A DNA stretch of 64,000 nt from Rhizoctonia solani (lineage: Eukaryota; Basidiomycota; Agaricomycetes; Cantharellales; Ceratobasidiaceae). Shown here piece by piece: positions 33,722 to 44,684 of the stretch. Under the pieces are notes generated by a model that was not told the origin of the DNA, did not search any database, and worked only from the letters and a program-made list of their open reading frames with translations. The first letter of the stretch is position 1. Each line of letters begins with the position of its first letter. Where the stretch lies: NCBI RefSeq assembly GCF_016906535.1, contig NC_057370.1, forward strand, positions 1,488,001-1,552,000, in the 5' to 3' direction. Made by a program: the position numbers and the translations under genes.

Positions 33722-35480
33722 CTAGAGCTCCTCATGGGTGGTGGCCTGAGTGGCCTCGGGAACGGGGGTAGAAGTAGCATCAGCAGTGGAGGAAGCAGCA
33801 GTCTCGGTCTCAGCGGCTGAAGGCTTAGGCTGGGTGAGGTTGTTCTTGGCGTTAGTCTGGATGAACTCGGTGAGGGACTCGAGAGAGCGGTCGCCCTCGT
33901 AGTCGACAAAGGTCTTGGAACCAGCGGGCTTGAACTTGATGGTAGGGAAGCCTGCAATCTTGAAGCCAGCGGATGCAGGGAGGTCATTGGTGGTGGCGTC
34001 CATCTTAAGGCTACAAAGACTAATTAAGTACCAAGCTAAAGAGGAATATGAATAGAAGCTTACATGGTGAGCTTGTCCTTTTGGTCAGCATATTGTTCGC
34101 CGAGCTGATCGTAGATAGGAGCGAGCCTCTTGCAATGACCGCACCAGGGAGCGTAGAACTCGGCCAAAACATCCTTGGAGTCGTCAAAGATAACGTCTTC
34201 GAACTGGCTTCCGACCAAGGTGAAGACTGGGCCATCGTTGGACTCGGGAACAGCCTCAGACTTGAGCAAAGGCTTCAAGGAACCGGAGAGGTAAGACTCG
34301 ACGAGGGTGGTGACGGATGCAGGGGTGAGCTCGCCGGATTGGTCGTGGGGGTATTTGAGAGAGTTGGCCATGTCATCAATGACAAACGCGGGCCACTTGG
34401 CCTCAAGGAGGTTCAACGCCTTTCCGTGCTCAGCGTACTTGATAGCATCGATCCAAACAAAGTTGATCTTGCCCTTGAACTTCTTCGCGACCGATGTGAA
34501 CTCGGCGACCTTGGCATCCTTATTGGATTCGGTGGGGTCGAGGAAGAGGTATGCCAGAGGGATGCCAGACTGGGCATAGTTAGCATAGTTCTCCCCAGAG
34601 ATTTCATCGAGCAGAGGAACGGAGTTCTCCTTGATGAAGGAAACAAGGGACTCCGAGGTGGCCGACTTGACGGAAGCAGCAGGGAGATCGACACGGCCCT
34701 CATCGAAAGTCTGAAATTAAAAGTTAATTTTAGGACCTCGATCGATATTCGGTAGACTAACCTTGTAAACAACGAGAGCAGGGGCGGTAACGCCGGCCTC
34801 CTTGATGGCAGCAGCATCGGTAGCAAGACCGAAGAGGTAGTCATCACGGTGATCCTCAGCGGCAGCCTTGATGGCCTTGGCGAGGTCATCGCTGTCCGAG
34901 TCAACATAGGCAACGACGACGACCTTGTCATCCTTGATGAACTTGGAGTGGGTTTCTCCAGTGACGGAGCTAAGAGCAGGGAGTGCCTGCTTTTTCATGT
35001 AGCTGACGATTCCATCGGCCTTGCGAGGACCAGAGTATTCCTTGTCCTTGCCGTGGCGGAAGACCTTGAGGGTCCTGTGCCAATATAAAACGTAAGCATT
35101 CATTTTAACTTGAGAATGGTAGTGCCACGTACGGGTAGCCTCCGACACCGTTGGCCTGGCAAAGGTCGGAGTTTTCAGTGCAGTCGACCTTGGCAAGCTT
35201 AATTCCAGCTGCCTTGAGAGTCGTAGCAGCCTCCTCGTATTGAGGAGCAAGGGCCTTGCAATGGCCACACCAAGGAGCAAAGAACTCGACGAGGATCAAT
35301 TCTTCGCCATCGACCGTAGTCTTGAAAGTGTCGTTGTTCAAGTCAAGGACATCCGACGCAGAGACAAAGGTCTGAAAACAAGCCGAGCTCCGTGAGTACA
35401 TGCGACCTAAATACCTAACTTTGACGTATACTCACCGCACCAAGAACAAGGACAGATCCAAAGATAGTAGACAGACGCAT
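33722..35480 (-). CDS. PDI1: Protein disulfide isomerase (PDI)
   Basis: Five exons give a classical a-b-b'-a' PDI of about 500 residues. It starts with a signal peptide (MRLSTIFGSVLVLGA), has the first active site in EFFAPWCGHCKALAPQYEEA, redox-inactive b and b' domains (KADGIVSYMKKQALPAL; FDEGRVDLPAASVKSATSES), the second active site EFYAPWCGHCKRLAPIYDQL, and an acidic Ala/Thr-rich tail ending HEEL, an ER retrieval signal variant. It forms and reshuffles disulfides of secreted proteins in the ER. All exon frames agree and both CGHC motifs are intact. Its promoter carries a TATA box and ACGTG motifs, listed separately. Confidence 0.96.
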
Positions 35481-36056
35481 ATTGGCTCAAAAACGCGTCA
35501 ATGTAGGAGGGTGTGGAGAGGAGTGAGTGGATAGTGAATACAGCGCGTACCGGGTCACGTTATATAAGCGCCAGACCGGCATACGTGGCATTTACACTCT
35601 ACTTCCGCGGAACAATGTAAAATGTCCACCAGCCAGCCGAGAGCGCCGGTTTACTCATAAACTTCCGAGCAGTCGCGTACCGGATGGCCCTTGTTCGATG
35701 ATGTGGCTCTATTGGACAGCACATCGTTGCGCCTCATTATTGAGTAGGAGTTTCCGAATTCGCCGAGGGACGCGCTCCGTGCGCGAACGTGTCGTTTGAT
35801 GAGTGGGTCATTAGATCTGTAAGCGAACTTGGTCGGCGACGGGGAATATGCTTCCACAGCGATCTGGACCGCATGTATGCCCTTGAAATACTTGGTTGTG
35901 AATTGGGGCATTGGTCATCTATCGGTACCTCTCGTTATATGCGGCGTGGAGAGTTAGTAGGGCGCGCCGGTCTGAGGCAGCTTCGGCATTTTGGAGCCAG
36001 TGGAACGGACTTGTTCTCAAGGATGGGATGCTCAGAATAAATTGCTCTATATACAA
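35481..36056. other. Upstream region of PDI and 3' flank of the isochorismatase gene
   Basis: About 575 bases. The part nearest 35480 is the PDI promoter. The rest has only short frames on the plus strand that overlap the isochorismatase gene. Confidence 0.4.
35558..35592 (-). promoter_or_regulatory. TATA box and ACGTG-core elements upstream of PDI
   Basis: On the minus strand a TATATAA box lies about 80 bases upstream of the PDI start codon. Two ACGT-core motifs flank it: CACGT at 35556-35560 and TACGTGG at 35583-35589. ACGTG cores are the kind bound by Hac1/XBP1-type bZIP factors in the unfolded protein response, which is known to induce PDI in fungi. The match is short and the assignment is inference. 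Confidence 0.4.
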
Positions 36057-37052
36057 CTATGTCTGTGCGACGGGCTTCGTTAACGAACCATCGCCCAAGA
36101 GCGAGTTCAAAACCTGCTTGCTCCGCTCGCGCTCCTCTTTCATCGCAGCTCCAAAGGCACGGAATGAAGGCCCCGACGCATCACCTGAATACCGGGACAT
36201 AAGACCGAAATTCCTCCAGAATCCAAGAACCCAGACCGACTCACCGATCAGCTGATAGAGCATACTCTCGCTCGTTGTTATCTGCGCGCCCGCCTGACGC
36301 ATCCGTGCCAACGCCCAAGGAATTTCCTCGCGGTTGCAAGAAGACACCCCGTCGGCGAGTACGTGGACGTCAATACCCATCCTCAATAAATCAATCGTAG
36401 TCTGAGTAATACAAATCTGAGACTATTTTCATCTCGAGTTTAGCCGTTGAAACCAAAAGTGACACGTTTTCGACCACGTACCTCGATCCCCATCAAGACC
36501 ACATCTGTAATATCCGACCGTTTAATACCTCTTCGACCTCTTGTGTGATCATAGAGAACCTGATTGCATAGGTCAAGAACCACTCCGGTACTCTCTGCGA
36601 ACTTGCAATTCACTTTGATTTGGAGAATACTCCCAAGTTTAGGTGTGATTCCAAGCCGTCGTACTTGAGTTCCGGAACCGTCGAGCCGAACACTAACCAC
36701 GCTCGACTGTTAGCCGATCAAAGGCTACGGGGACCGAATGAGCTGGCTTACCTCGAGGATGTTGTTCCGTCGTGAGAACCGGCACACTGAGGATCTTTCC
36801 AAAACCGTTAGTCTCAAAGCTCTTGCCCTATATAAATCCAATGCACCTTGGCCATTTTGAGCATCTTATTACTCGTGTACACAATATCATTGAATTTCCA
36901 TATCACATCCCCTGCACCGACCGATACGACCGTGAGATTGAATTCGACCCCGACCAAAGAAACATACACGACGTACGAATACGTTCTTGTAAATCGCAGA
37001 TAAAGAAAGCCGTCCTGGCTGGATTAGCCTTGACGATCCGAGGAAGTGACAT
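36057..37052 (-). CDS. Isochorismatase-like hydrolase, with a frame break
   Basis: Exons reconstruct an isochorismatase-fold protein: MSLPRIVKANPARTAFFICD (the Asp of the catalytic triad in ICDLQERI), FNDIVYTSNKMLKMAK, VPVLTTEQHPR, GSTVPELKYDGLE, FSMITQEVEEVLNG, ITDVVLMGIE and, after an intron, ICITQTTIDLLRMGIDVHVLADG carrying the nucleophilic Cys. The C-terminus reads QITTSESMLYQLIG. Relatives hydrolyse isochorismate, nicotinamide or N-carbamoyl compounds; eukaryotic ISOC1/ISOC2-like proteins are of unclear function, and this one looks like that group. At 36511-36522 the frame changes between LNG and ITDVVLMG with no intron there. The segment normally reading GIESHxC is GIE-IC, two residues shorter, or the splice site differs from my model. 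Confidence 0.82.
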
Positions 37053-38802
37053 CGAGATATTCAAGTAAATGGTAAATCTGGGGAAGAGGGGGGGCGATTA
37101 AGAGAGTACACGATCAGGTCCCAGCCAGGATCCGACCCACTTGATCGAGTTGACTGATTAGCGCGTGGCCCAGGGGTGATCGGCGCTCCTAAGCGCCCGA
37201 CTCAAGGCTTTGGTCCTGTACAGGACAATGCGTATAATTGTGCGCGCTCACAATGCTTCTTGCGGGACTATGACTCGGGCAGTCGATAACGCAAAATTTT
37301 TTAGACGTTGGGTGGGCACAGGGGCGGCGGAGCTGACAGCCATGATCCTATCTTTATCGATGGACGGGTGGATAAGAATTGAATTCTATGGTGAGCTGAC
37401 ATTGAGAGCTTGTCATAAATTACCATAGATGACGAATTTCTTGCAACTAAGAAAACAAGGTTAATCGGTTCGGGTTTTGGAGCTGCCTATACTTTGAAAT
37501 TTAACTGTATCCACATGCGGAAATTGAGAACGCATGTGGATTTCAAGCGAGCAAGTCCCGGATTAAGCGGCGGCCAAATCAACGCGCGGGAAATCGAATT
37601 GGCGCAGTGGCAAGCTCCGAACCACCACTAGACGCACTGTTGGTTGAAATGTCGCACCTACACCTGAATCTTATGAATTCGATGAAATTCATAGTGGATT
37701 CCAGTCGGTGTATATGGGTAGGGTGAGGTCATCCCATGAGGGCAAACTCTAGATCACCTTGAATTGGAGCTACCATGATCAGTGACGCGCGTGGCGCAAG
37801 GATTTAGTCGAGCTCGACGGAGGTCATATGGGCCGAACATGTGTGTCTTGCAGTATAGTGCGCGTTAGATTAAGAGCACCCTCTTTTACGGTCAGCTTCG
37901 GATGCCGCGCATTGAATGGGCTAGCTGGATTCTTACGTTGGCCCTCGGGATCGCAGATGCTTGGCGAATGCCGATGCGGATTTACATCCCAAGATGTACC
38001 GCCCGACCTTGGGAAAGAGGGAATATGGGCGTTGTTTACAGGATAGGAAGGCGATGGGTTGAACGAGGGATATGTGCCTAGTAGACTAGCGTTTGATAGG
38101 TAGCATGCGGGGTAAGAAGAGTGAAACCCAGAGTAAAGAATCTGGGATCTCATACGCACGAATATCGGCACCCAAGAGAACCCTTCGAGTGGAGGGAAAT
38201 TACCGAGAAAATGAGGGTTGTATTCGTTTGATATGAGATAGCACGTGTAAAGTCGAGGCATGGTGTTGATAAGGCGAGAAAGATAGAGTGTAGTGAGGCA
38301 CGTTTGTAGAGTTGACCACTGGCGAAAGAGAGGGATAGGTCCGTGCGTGGTTTGTAACGCCACACGAGTGGTAGCGACTGGCGTAAACTAAACCACTCGC
38401 TTGACGAAATCGCGCCGGATTGGCGGAGCAGAGATCGAGACTGATTTGTATATAATAACGGGGTGTTCCTCGCCACGCCGAGAGTTACAGCATATCCCCC
38501 GGCATTTTTCACAATTGCAAGCAGAGCTAGAGCCAGAGCTGCATACGTACGTTATTTGTAGACCCACACCTGAGACATCCGCGATCGAGAGTTGGGTCGC
38601 AGGCTGAGTCATCGGAGCGTGGGTGTAATTGTCAAAGGTCCGTCCTTGCTTGCAAAGTCACGACCACCACCGCGTCTCACGTCGTCTTGTCTTGCTCGAT
38701 GCGATTGCAGTAATAAGCCCTTTTAGAAATAGTGAGTGGTCCATGGCTGCTATGATATAATGGCTTACCAAAATTGCTTTTAAAAATTGTACTTACGCAG
38801 AT
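37053..38802. other. Long divergent intergenic region
   Basis: About 1.75 kb between the isochorismatase and KCS1 starts. A 179-codon frame on the minus strand (38363-37824) has no ATG at its start and no protein-like pattern. A tRNA-like A-box sequence near 37162-37185 has no matching B box. The region includes the inverted repeat listed next. Otherwise I see nothing. Confidence 0.4.
37509..37541. repeat. Perfect 11-bp inverted repeat
   Basis: ATCCACATGCG at 37509-37519 is exactly complementary to CGCATGTGGAT at 37531-37541, with an 11-base spacer. Placed in the KCS1/isochorismatase divergent region, it could be a dimeric factor site or a hairpin; no function is shown. Confidence 0.7.
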
Positions 38803-41800
38803 ATGAACGGCTCCACCTCTGTCTTGCCTTCACCCCCAAAAGTACCGTATCCATCTGCACCCGCATCTGGGTCTGTATCTGTATCTGCACCAAGCACGTC
38901 GCCGCTGATGGACAATGCACTGAACAAGGGGCTGAGAGAGCGAGAACGGGAGCGAAAGCGAACTTCATTCCCAGCACAGTCTTCTCCCAACCGGCGTCTG
39001 CACAAGCCGACCCAGTCGCTTACCCACCGACGACGCATATTCACCAACAGCGATGCCTCATCCGACGACGACTCACATAAGCATCCTCATGGCGAAGAAT
39101 CCGCTGCCGTAATTTCTGGGGGTCCCCCCAGCCGACAGCGAAGCCCTATCAGCCCGACCCCCGCCTTCCCGTCGCTTGTCACCGAGTCTCGCCCCTCTCC
39201 TACTCTGCGCTCTCCCAGACGCCGCTCCCCATCGCCTGCAGACTCCTCCAGTTCGTCATCGTCGGCAAAGACACCCACTCGCACTCGCACACGTGAGGAG
39301 CGGGCTCTGGCTTCGACTTCTGGCATGGGTCGCAAGGTTGCAGCATCATTGCAATTATTCAAAGAAACTTCAACTAGCGTGGGTGATGTGGAACTGGCCT
39401 CTGTGTCTATAGAGCACCATACCGTCTCGGCACACCATAGGACCGGAACTATCAAGGGAAAGCCACCCGCAATTATATCGCCCCCAATCCGCTCAACTGA
39501 CGGTGTCGAGGAGGTTCGAGAAGCCCAATTTGTCTCGCGAGCTGATTGGCCAGATCGCAAGCCCACCCAGCGCACCAAGTCGTTTGTCCTCGAGCGAACA
39601 GACATCCGGGAACTCGAAACAAACGAGCACGACAATAGCGCTGCCGAGCGAAGGAATACCTCAGAGGGTCTTAATATCTCCTTCGACGATGTGTTTGACG
39701 ACCCTCGCGGTCGTAGCTGGCAGCGATCCGACCCTTTACCATCTGTATTCGGCAGCAGCACGAGCGTCAGTCGTAGCCCGGATGCTGCCCGTCCCATTCG
39801 GAGCATCAGGCAGGAATCTCCCCAAAGGGGCCTGTCTATGCCCTCGCCAACCTCGGTGAGTACGCCATTTCGCGAGGAGGCGGGCGAGGAGGACGAATTA
39901 CTGTCTACCACCCCCACCACTCGCCCAGAACAGCACACTCATGACAAACAGACCCCTCTCACCCCCCGTCCTAACCGCCGCCCGTCCATGTCTCCTATCA
40001 TCCGTCGTATAGAATTTTCCCAGCCCTCTGCTACCACCTCCCGATCATCTCATTCCCGTCCCTCTATTTCTCGCACCACGTCAACCAACAAGGTACCGAC
40101 AACTACCACAGAAGTCATTCTTGATATTCCTTCTCCCACTTCTCGCACGGTTGTCGAGAATCCTCTCGATGCTACTCCTACCAAGCATTCTCAGCCATCT
40201 CCTATTCCTGTACCACCTGCTCCTACCCCTCCGAAACGTCTCAGTCCTTATGCTGCGTATTCAGATTCATCAGAATGGGAGACCACATCCGTCACATCTG
40301 GCTACTCGGATGCATCAACACTATCCAGATCCTACCCAACTTCCGGTTCTCAAATAAATGGCCACTGCCCAGCCGATAATCCTGAATATGGCGATGTATC
40401 AGACGATGAGGACAAAAACGGAGGTCTGGGCAATGATCGACATGATGATCTCGAGTCCCTGAATTTGGATGGTGACCTACCTCCAGTCCCCCTCCGTCCT
40501 TTTCGGAATCAAGTCGGGGGGCATAGTGCAATTTACAAGTTTACCAAACGTGCTGTTTGCAAGGTACGAGAATCAAGATGCGCCAATGTACAGGCACTGA
40601 CGCATTTAATATAGCCATTGGTCAGTCGGGAAAACCTATTTTACGAAGCGGTGGAAAGAGATGCTCCCCCTCTATTAGGATTTATCCCGCGTTATTTGGG
40701 AGTAATGCTTGTCAACTATCGTCGTAGTCGACGTCCCTCTCACCCACCCACCCCAGCGCTTATTCCTGATCAACTCGAGAGTACGACCGAGACCAATCAT
40801 TCCGTATCTCCGGCTCGTCCTCCTGTTCAAAAGGCTGCATCTGCCGGCTCCCCAGTCATCAGAGCTAACCTAGACGAGACCCATTCAACGGATGACGAGC
40901 TTCCGGAGGTGGCGCTTGATCGCAATACTCACATGATGCCAACTTGGATGCTCCGACGAAAACGAGGTCTCCGCGCGCATTCAAGCTCTGGTTCGGTAGA
41001 CACCATGGGCCGACTCGAACAAGTGTCCGAGTCTACTCCTGAGCTTAGACATGATGTCACGACTCCCAAGGCTCCTTCATTGGTCACAACCGGACTTCAA
41101 ACCAACTTGGCAGGGAGTGCCATCTCTAGTCCTCTGTCCAAGACATTTATCCCCACAAACCGACGAGATGAGAGCGCTCCGACACCTGCCAATTCCCCTG
41201 ATCAACACATGGGTACCAGATCGCTTCCCCCACACCTTGGCGGCCAAGCCGAGGAGTCGGGAGAAAGAAGCATGGACACCGTCCGCCCTTCGTTCTTGCG
41301 ACAATCGGGCTCCTTCCACCACTGTTCGATTGGTCGTATGGATCCCCGATTCACTACCGTAAACACCCGATTGAAGGACCATATATTCAAGGATGTTCTC
41401 AAGCGCTTCCGACGCAAGGCTGCTGCTTCCATCGGCGGCATACGAACCGAAGATGAGGGAGAAATTGCAGATGGAGAAGGCGAAGGAGCTGCCAGCCGTC
41501 GTAAACGCCGTGGCCGTCTCCGGCGCAGGCTCCTTGACGATACTGCTCCGCGTACGTCAGGCGAGAGCACGGCGCTACCGCCCAAGGCTCAGACAGCTCC
41601 TGCGTCTCCTATCTTGCGCAGGGTACAGAGTGACGGTATGCTTCACGGCCAAGCGCCTGTCAAGTCGTCTCCCGAACAGACTCAATCTCAAGAAATCGAA
41701 ACGAAGCGAGGGCGTTCTGATTCAATTAGCATGTTCACACTGGAAGATGAATATCGCCCAGACCCTGCTGTCCGCCCCGCACTCTAAGGAGCCGGAGCCG

Positions 41801-43007
41801 CAGTTTGGGCCCAACGCGCTCGCAACTCGTCGCGTCAGAACCGCCTCTTCATCACCATGTGGAACCTGACATTCCCGAGTCGACAACTCCGCCTTCGCCT
41901 CAGCATTCGCTGCTCCAACCCCCCATCACGCGCCAGGAGCATTTCATTTTACTCGAAGACCTCACCGGGCGGCTGAAGAACCCGTCGGTGTTGGACTTGA
42001 AGATGGGGACACGGCAGTACGGCGTCGATGCTACGGCCGCCAAGAAGAAAAGCCAGCGCAAGAAGTGCGATCGGACCACGAGTCGAACGCTTGGGGTACG
42101 CATATGCGGAATGCAGGTGAGCGCTGATCGGATTGGATTGGATCGTGTTTGCCGATTGGGCTAACGCACTCGGCACGGGGGTTTTCAGGTCTGGAACACA
42201 GTCACTCAATCGTACGTCATGCAGAACAAGTACACGGGGCGTGAGATTCGCACCGAGGACTTCCAGAGCAGGCTCGAGTCGTTCTTTCATGACGGGGAGC
42301 GGCTGCTGGTATACCATATTCCGCCGCTCTTGCAGAAATTGTATGCGCTCGCTCGGATTATTCACCGACTGAAGGGGTACCGGTTCTACGGCTGCAGCCT
42401 GCTCTTTATCTACGATGGAGACCGGGAGGCGCAAGACGCATATATTCGAGCTGCGTCCGAGAATCCCTCGTCCCGGACCAAACGCGGTGAATCACTCGAT
42501 CGCGAAAATGGCCGGGCCGCCGAGACCGATACGACGCGCAAAACGTTGCGTCGCACTGCCAGCGAGGACGTCTTGGACGGCCCAACAGCTAAACGAAGTG
42601 GCAAACGTAAACGCGGAGAAGTCAATATCCGCCTTGTTGATTTTGCGCACACGATCACCGGCAAAGAAATTACGATTGTCCCGCCTGAGAACGATGAGGA
42701 CGAGCAAGCCAAGTCCAAAGGGTACGGGACGATCGTGGATCCTTCGGGGAGGTTGTATGCTCGATTCCCGCCGCATCGGCCTGAAGAACCCGATTATGGG
42801 TTTTTGTTTGGGATCAAGAATTTATATTCGACTTTGTGCGCGATTTGGAACGAAGAGCGGGCGAAGAGGCATAAGCTTGCGCAACGCTCGAGTATCGATC
42901 AGTTGCCTGCGCTTTCGACTGAAGGCAAGCAAATTTTTGATGAGATTTTCGGAACGTCTCACCGGTCTGGAGATACCAATATCGACCTTGGAATGTTATC
43001 CACCTAA
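38803..43007 (+). CDS. KCS1: Inositol hexakisphosphate kinase KCS1, with a frame break
   Basis: The protein is long (~1350 aa). A Ser/Pro/Arg-rich N-terminal region precedes the kinase, whose start reads [20 protein letters not shown], then an intron (40564-40614) and [20 protein letters not shown], as in Kcs1/IP6K. After a large insert come [20 protein letters not shown] with the IPK signature P-x-x-x-D-x-K-x-G (PSVLDLKMG), then an intron at 42118, [15 protein letters not shown] (usually SSLL) and [11 protein letters not shown] (the DFA motif). The enzyme makes inositol pyrophosphates that bind SPX domains and signal phosphate status. At about 41784-41790 the frame breaks (...RPAL then stop; the conserved frame resumes as [12 protein letters not shown]), implying a lost base. 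Confidence 0.9.
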
Positions 43008-43395
43008 TACCGACTTATGATCTCCCTTTTCTTGGTTTTATTTCGATCATCCTATGCAATGTAGCTATCTCCCTCTCTTTCTCTCTCTCTTTCTCTCTCT
43101 CTCTCGTCTCTTTTGTGTGTTGTGCGCAGGGACCCTATGTTGCTTTAAAAAATCGCACTCGTTTTCTACTTTTTCTCAAGATCATCCCATTAATTTTATG
43201 TATCATACACTTTTTAGCTATCCGCAATCTGATTTGTTGATTTGTTCCTTGGTTTGTCACGTGGAATTTTGGATTGGCTCGGAGTTTATCGTCATCATGA
43301 CTGAACATACTGGGTTTCAGCCACGTCGACTGTTCGATTGTGTACTCTGTATAGGCTTGTGGTCAACTTGCTTTCACGGGCGCTAGAGCTTGGAA
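43008..43395. other. Intergenic region with CT microsatellite
   Basis: About 390 bases between the KCS1 stop and the MAPR start. It starts as the KCS1 3' flank, with a CT-rich microsatellite at 43066-43112 (CTCTCTTT units). No gene. Confidence 0.5.
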
Positions 43396-44518
43396 AATGT
43401 CTGACAACCCCACTGAAGCCAAGCCCGAGGAGCAACTGTTTGACAAGGATGGAAATCCCAAAATAAGAGACTCTAAAGGTCGCTTGGTATCTCAGAAAAA
43501 AGCCAACCAGCCGTACTTGGCGTAAGCCAACCCCGCCTCCCCTTGGTACCACCTACTAACCACTTGGTCGACCCAGGTACCAAAAGCACCGAGAAGAAGA
43601 AGCCAAACGCGCCGAGGCTAAAGCTGAACGTAAACGCATACGCGCAGAAAAGATTGCGCGAGGCGAAGACCCTGGGCCGGATGAAGATCCAGAGAACCTG
43701 AGTTTATGGGATGTTCAGGACGGTACTCGTCCTTGCTGGCCTTATCGCCTTGACAGGACAACTCGTGACCGGGAGCTTGGTTTGGGGCGCCAAGGGACGT
43801 TTGGTCGATGTGAGGCGCTGGTGGCCAGTGAGTAGAGTTACCTTTTGTGAGTACAAGTTGGGCAGGACTCATGTCTTTGGGGGGTTATAGACGCAGAAAA
43901 CGATGTTTAGTGAGGCTCAGCTGGCCAAGTTCGATGGGAGTGATCCGTTGAAACCTGTTTACATTGCTGTGAGTAACCTGAGAGATGCCTCAACACCTGA
44001 ACTTAGTGGGAGGTATAGATCGATGGCGATGTATACGACGTAAGTGAAGGGAGGAGGATCTATGGGCCTGGAGGATCGTATCATTCGTTGTAAGTATTGG
44101 TTTATAGCCTACAACGCCTACTAATCCCCCTCCCAATAGTGCAGGAAAAGATGCGGCTCGCGCATATACCACCGGATGCTTCCAAACCCACCTAACCCAT
44201 GATACCAGAGGTTTGAACGAAAAAGAGCTTGGGGTAAGGGGGAATTTGCACTGGATCGGGACAAATGTTCTAACCACCTCAATAGTCTTTGACCCATTGG
44301 AAGAACTTTTTCGCGAAGCACGAAAGTATAGGCATATTGGATGGGTTAACCACCCACCTATCGACCCAAATACACCTCCACCGGTTCATTGTGACGAGGA
44401 GCGTGCTGCAGCTGATAGAGCTGAGGCTGCAAAGGCAGCAGCAGTTCGTGGAGCTGTTCCACTACCAGTCAAGGAAGGAAACTCTAAGCATGCTGAAAAG
44501 GCAAAGGAAGAACTGTAG
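43396..44518 (+). CDS. Membrane-anchored cytochrome-b5-like heme/steroid-binding protein (MAPR/Dap1 family), with frame breaks
   Basis: The N-terminus is soluble and highly charged (SQKKANQPYLA; KHREEEAKRAEAKAERKRIR), followed by a membrane helix (VLVLAGLIALTGQLVTGSLV) and the MAPR heme-binding domain: TMFSEAQLAKFDGSDPLKPV, DGDVYDVSEGRRIYGPGGSY, GKDAARAYTTGCF, HLTHDTRGLNEKEL, SLTHWKNFFAKH, and a C-terminus IDPNTPPPVHCDEERAAAD. In other species Dap1/PGRMC1 binds heme and supports P450 enzymes such as Erg11 in sterol synthesis. The frame breaks at about 43705-43720, between the charged region and the helix, and at about 44321-44325, between FFAKHE and KYRHIGWVNHP. Both lack any intron explanation. 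Confidence 0.85.
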
Positions 44519-44684
44519 TTTGTTTTGGTGAATTGCTGTACATACGTGTAGAAACGACAAACCCGTTTGATTATAAGTTCGGTACCGCTCAAGGTGTCTG
44601 ACTTGCGTGCACACAGAGCCTTTCGACCATCTCGAGAAAGTGGCTCACACCTCGGCGGACTGGTTTATTTTACCTGAACAAATA

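Noticed and set aside
33718..34931. Long alternative frames antisense or offset to the PDI gene
   Set aside because: They are shadows of a GC-rich gene with clear PDI motifs in the main frame.
37110..37210. tRNA-Leu-like sequence (TGGCCCAGGGGTGATCGGCG, then GCGCCCGACTCAAGG)
   Set aside because: An A-box and anticodon-like stem are suggested, but there is no B box (GGTTCRANNCC) at the right distance and no acceptor-stem pairing.
37824..38363. 179-codon open frame on the minus strand
   Set aside because: It begins at GTG instead of ATG, has no recognisable domain or signal and lies in a divergent intergenic region; probably a chance open frame.
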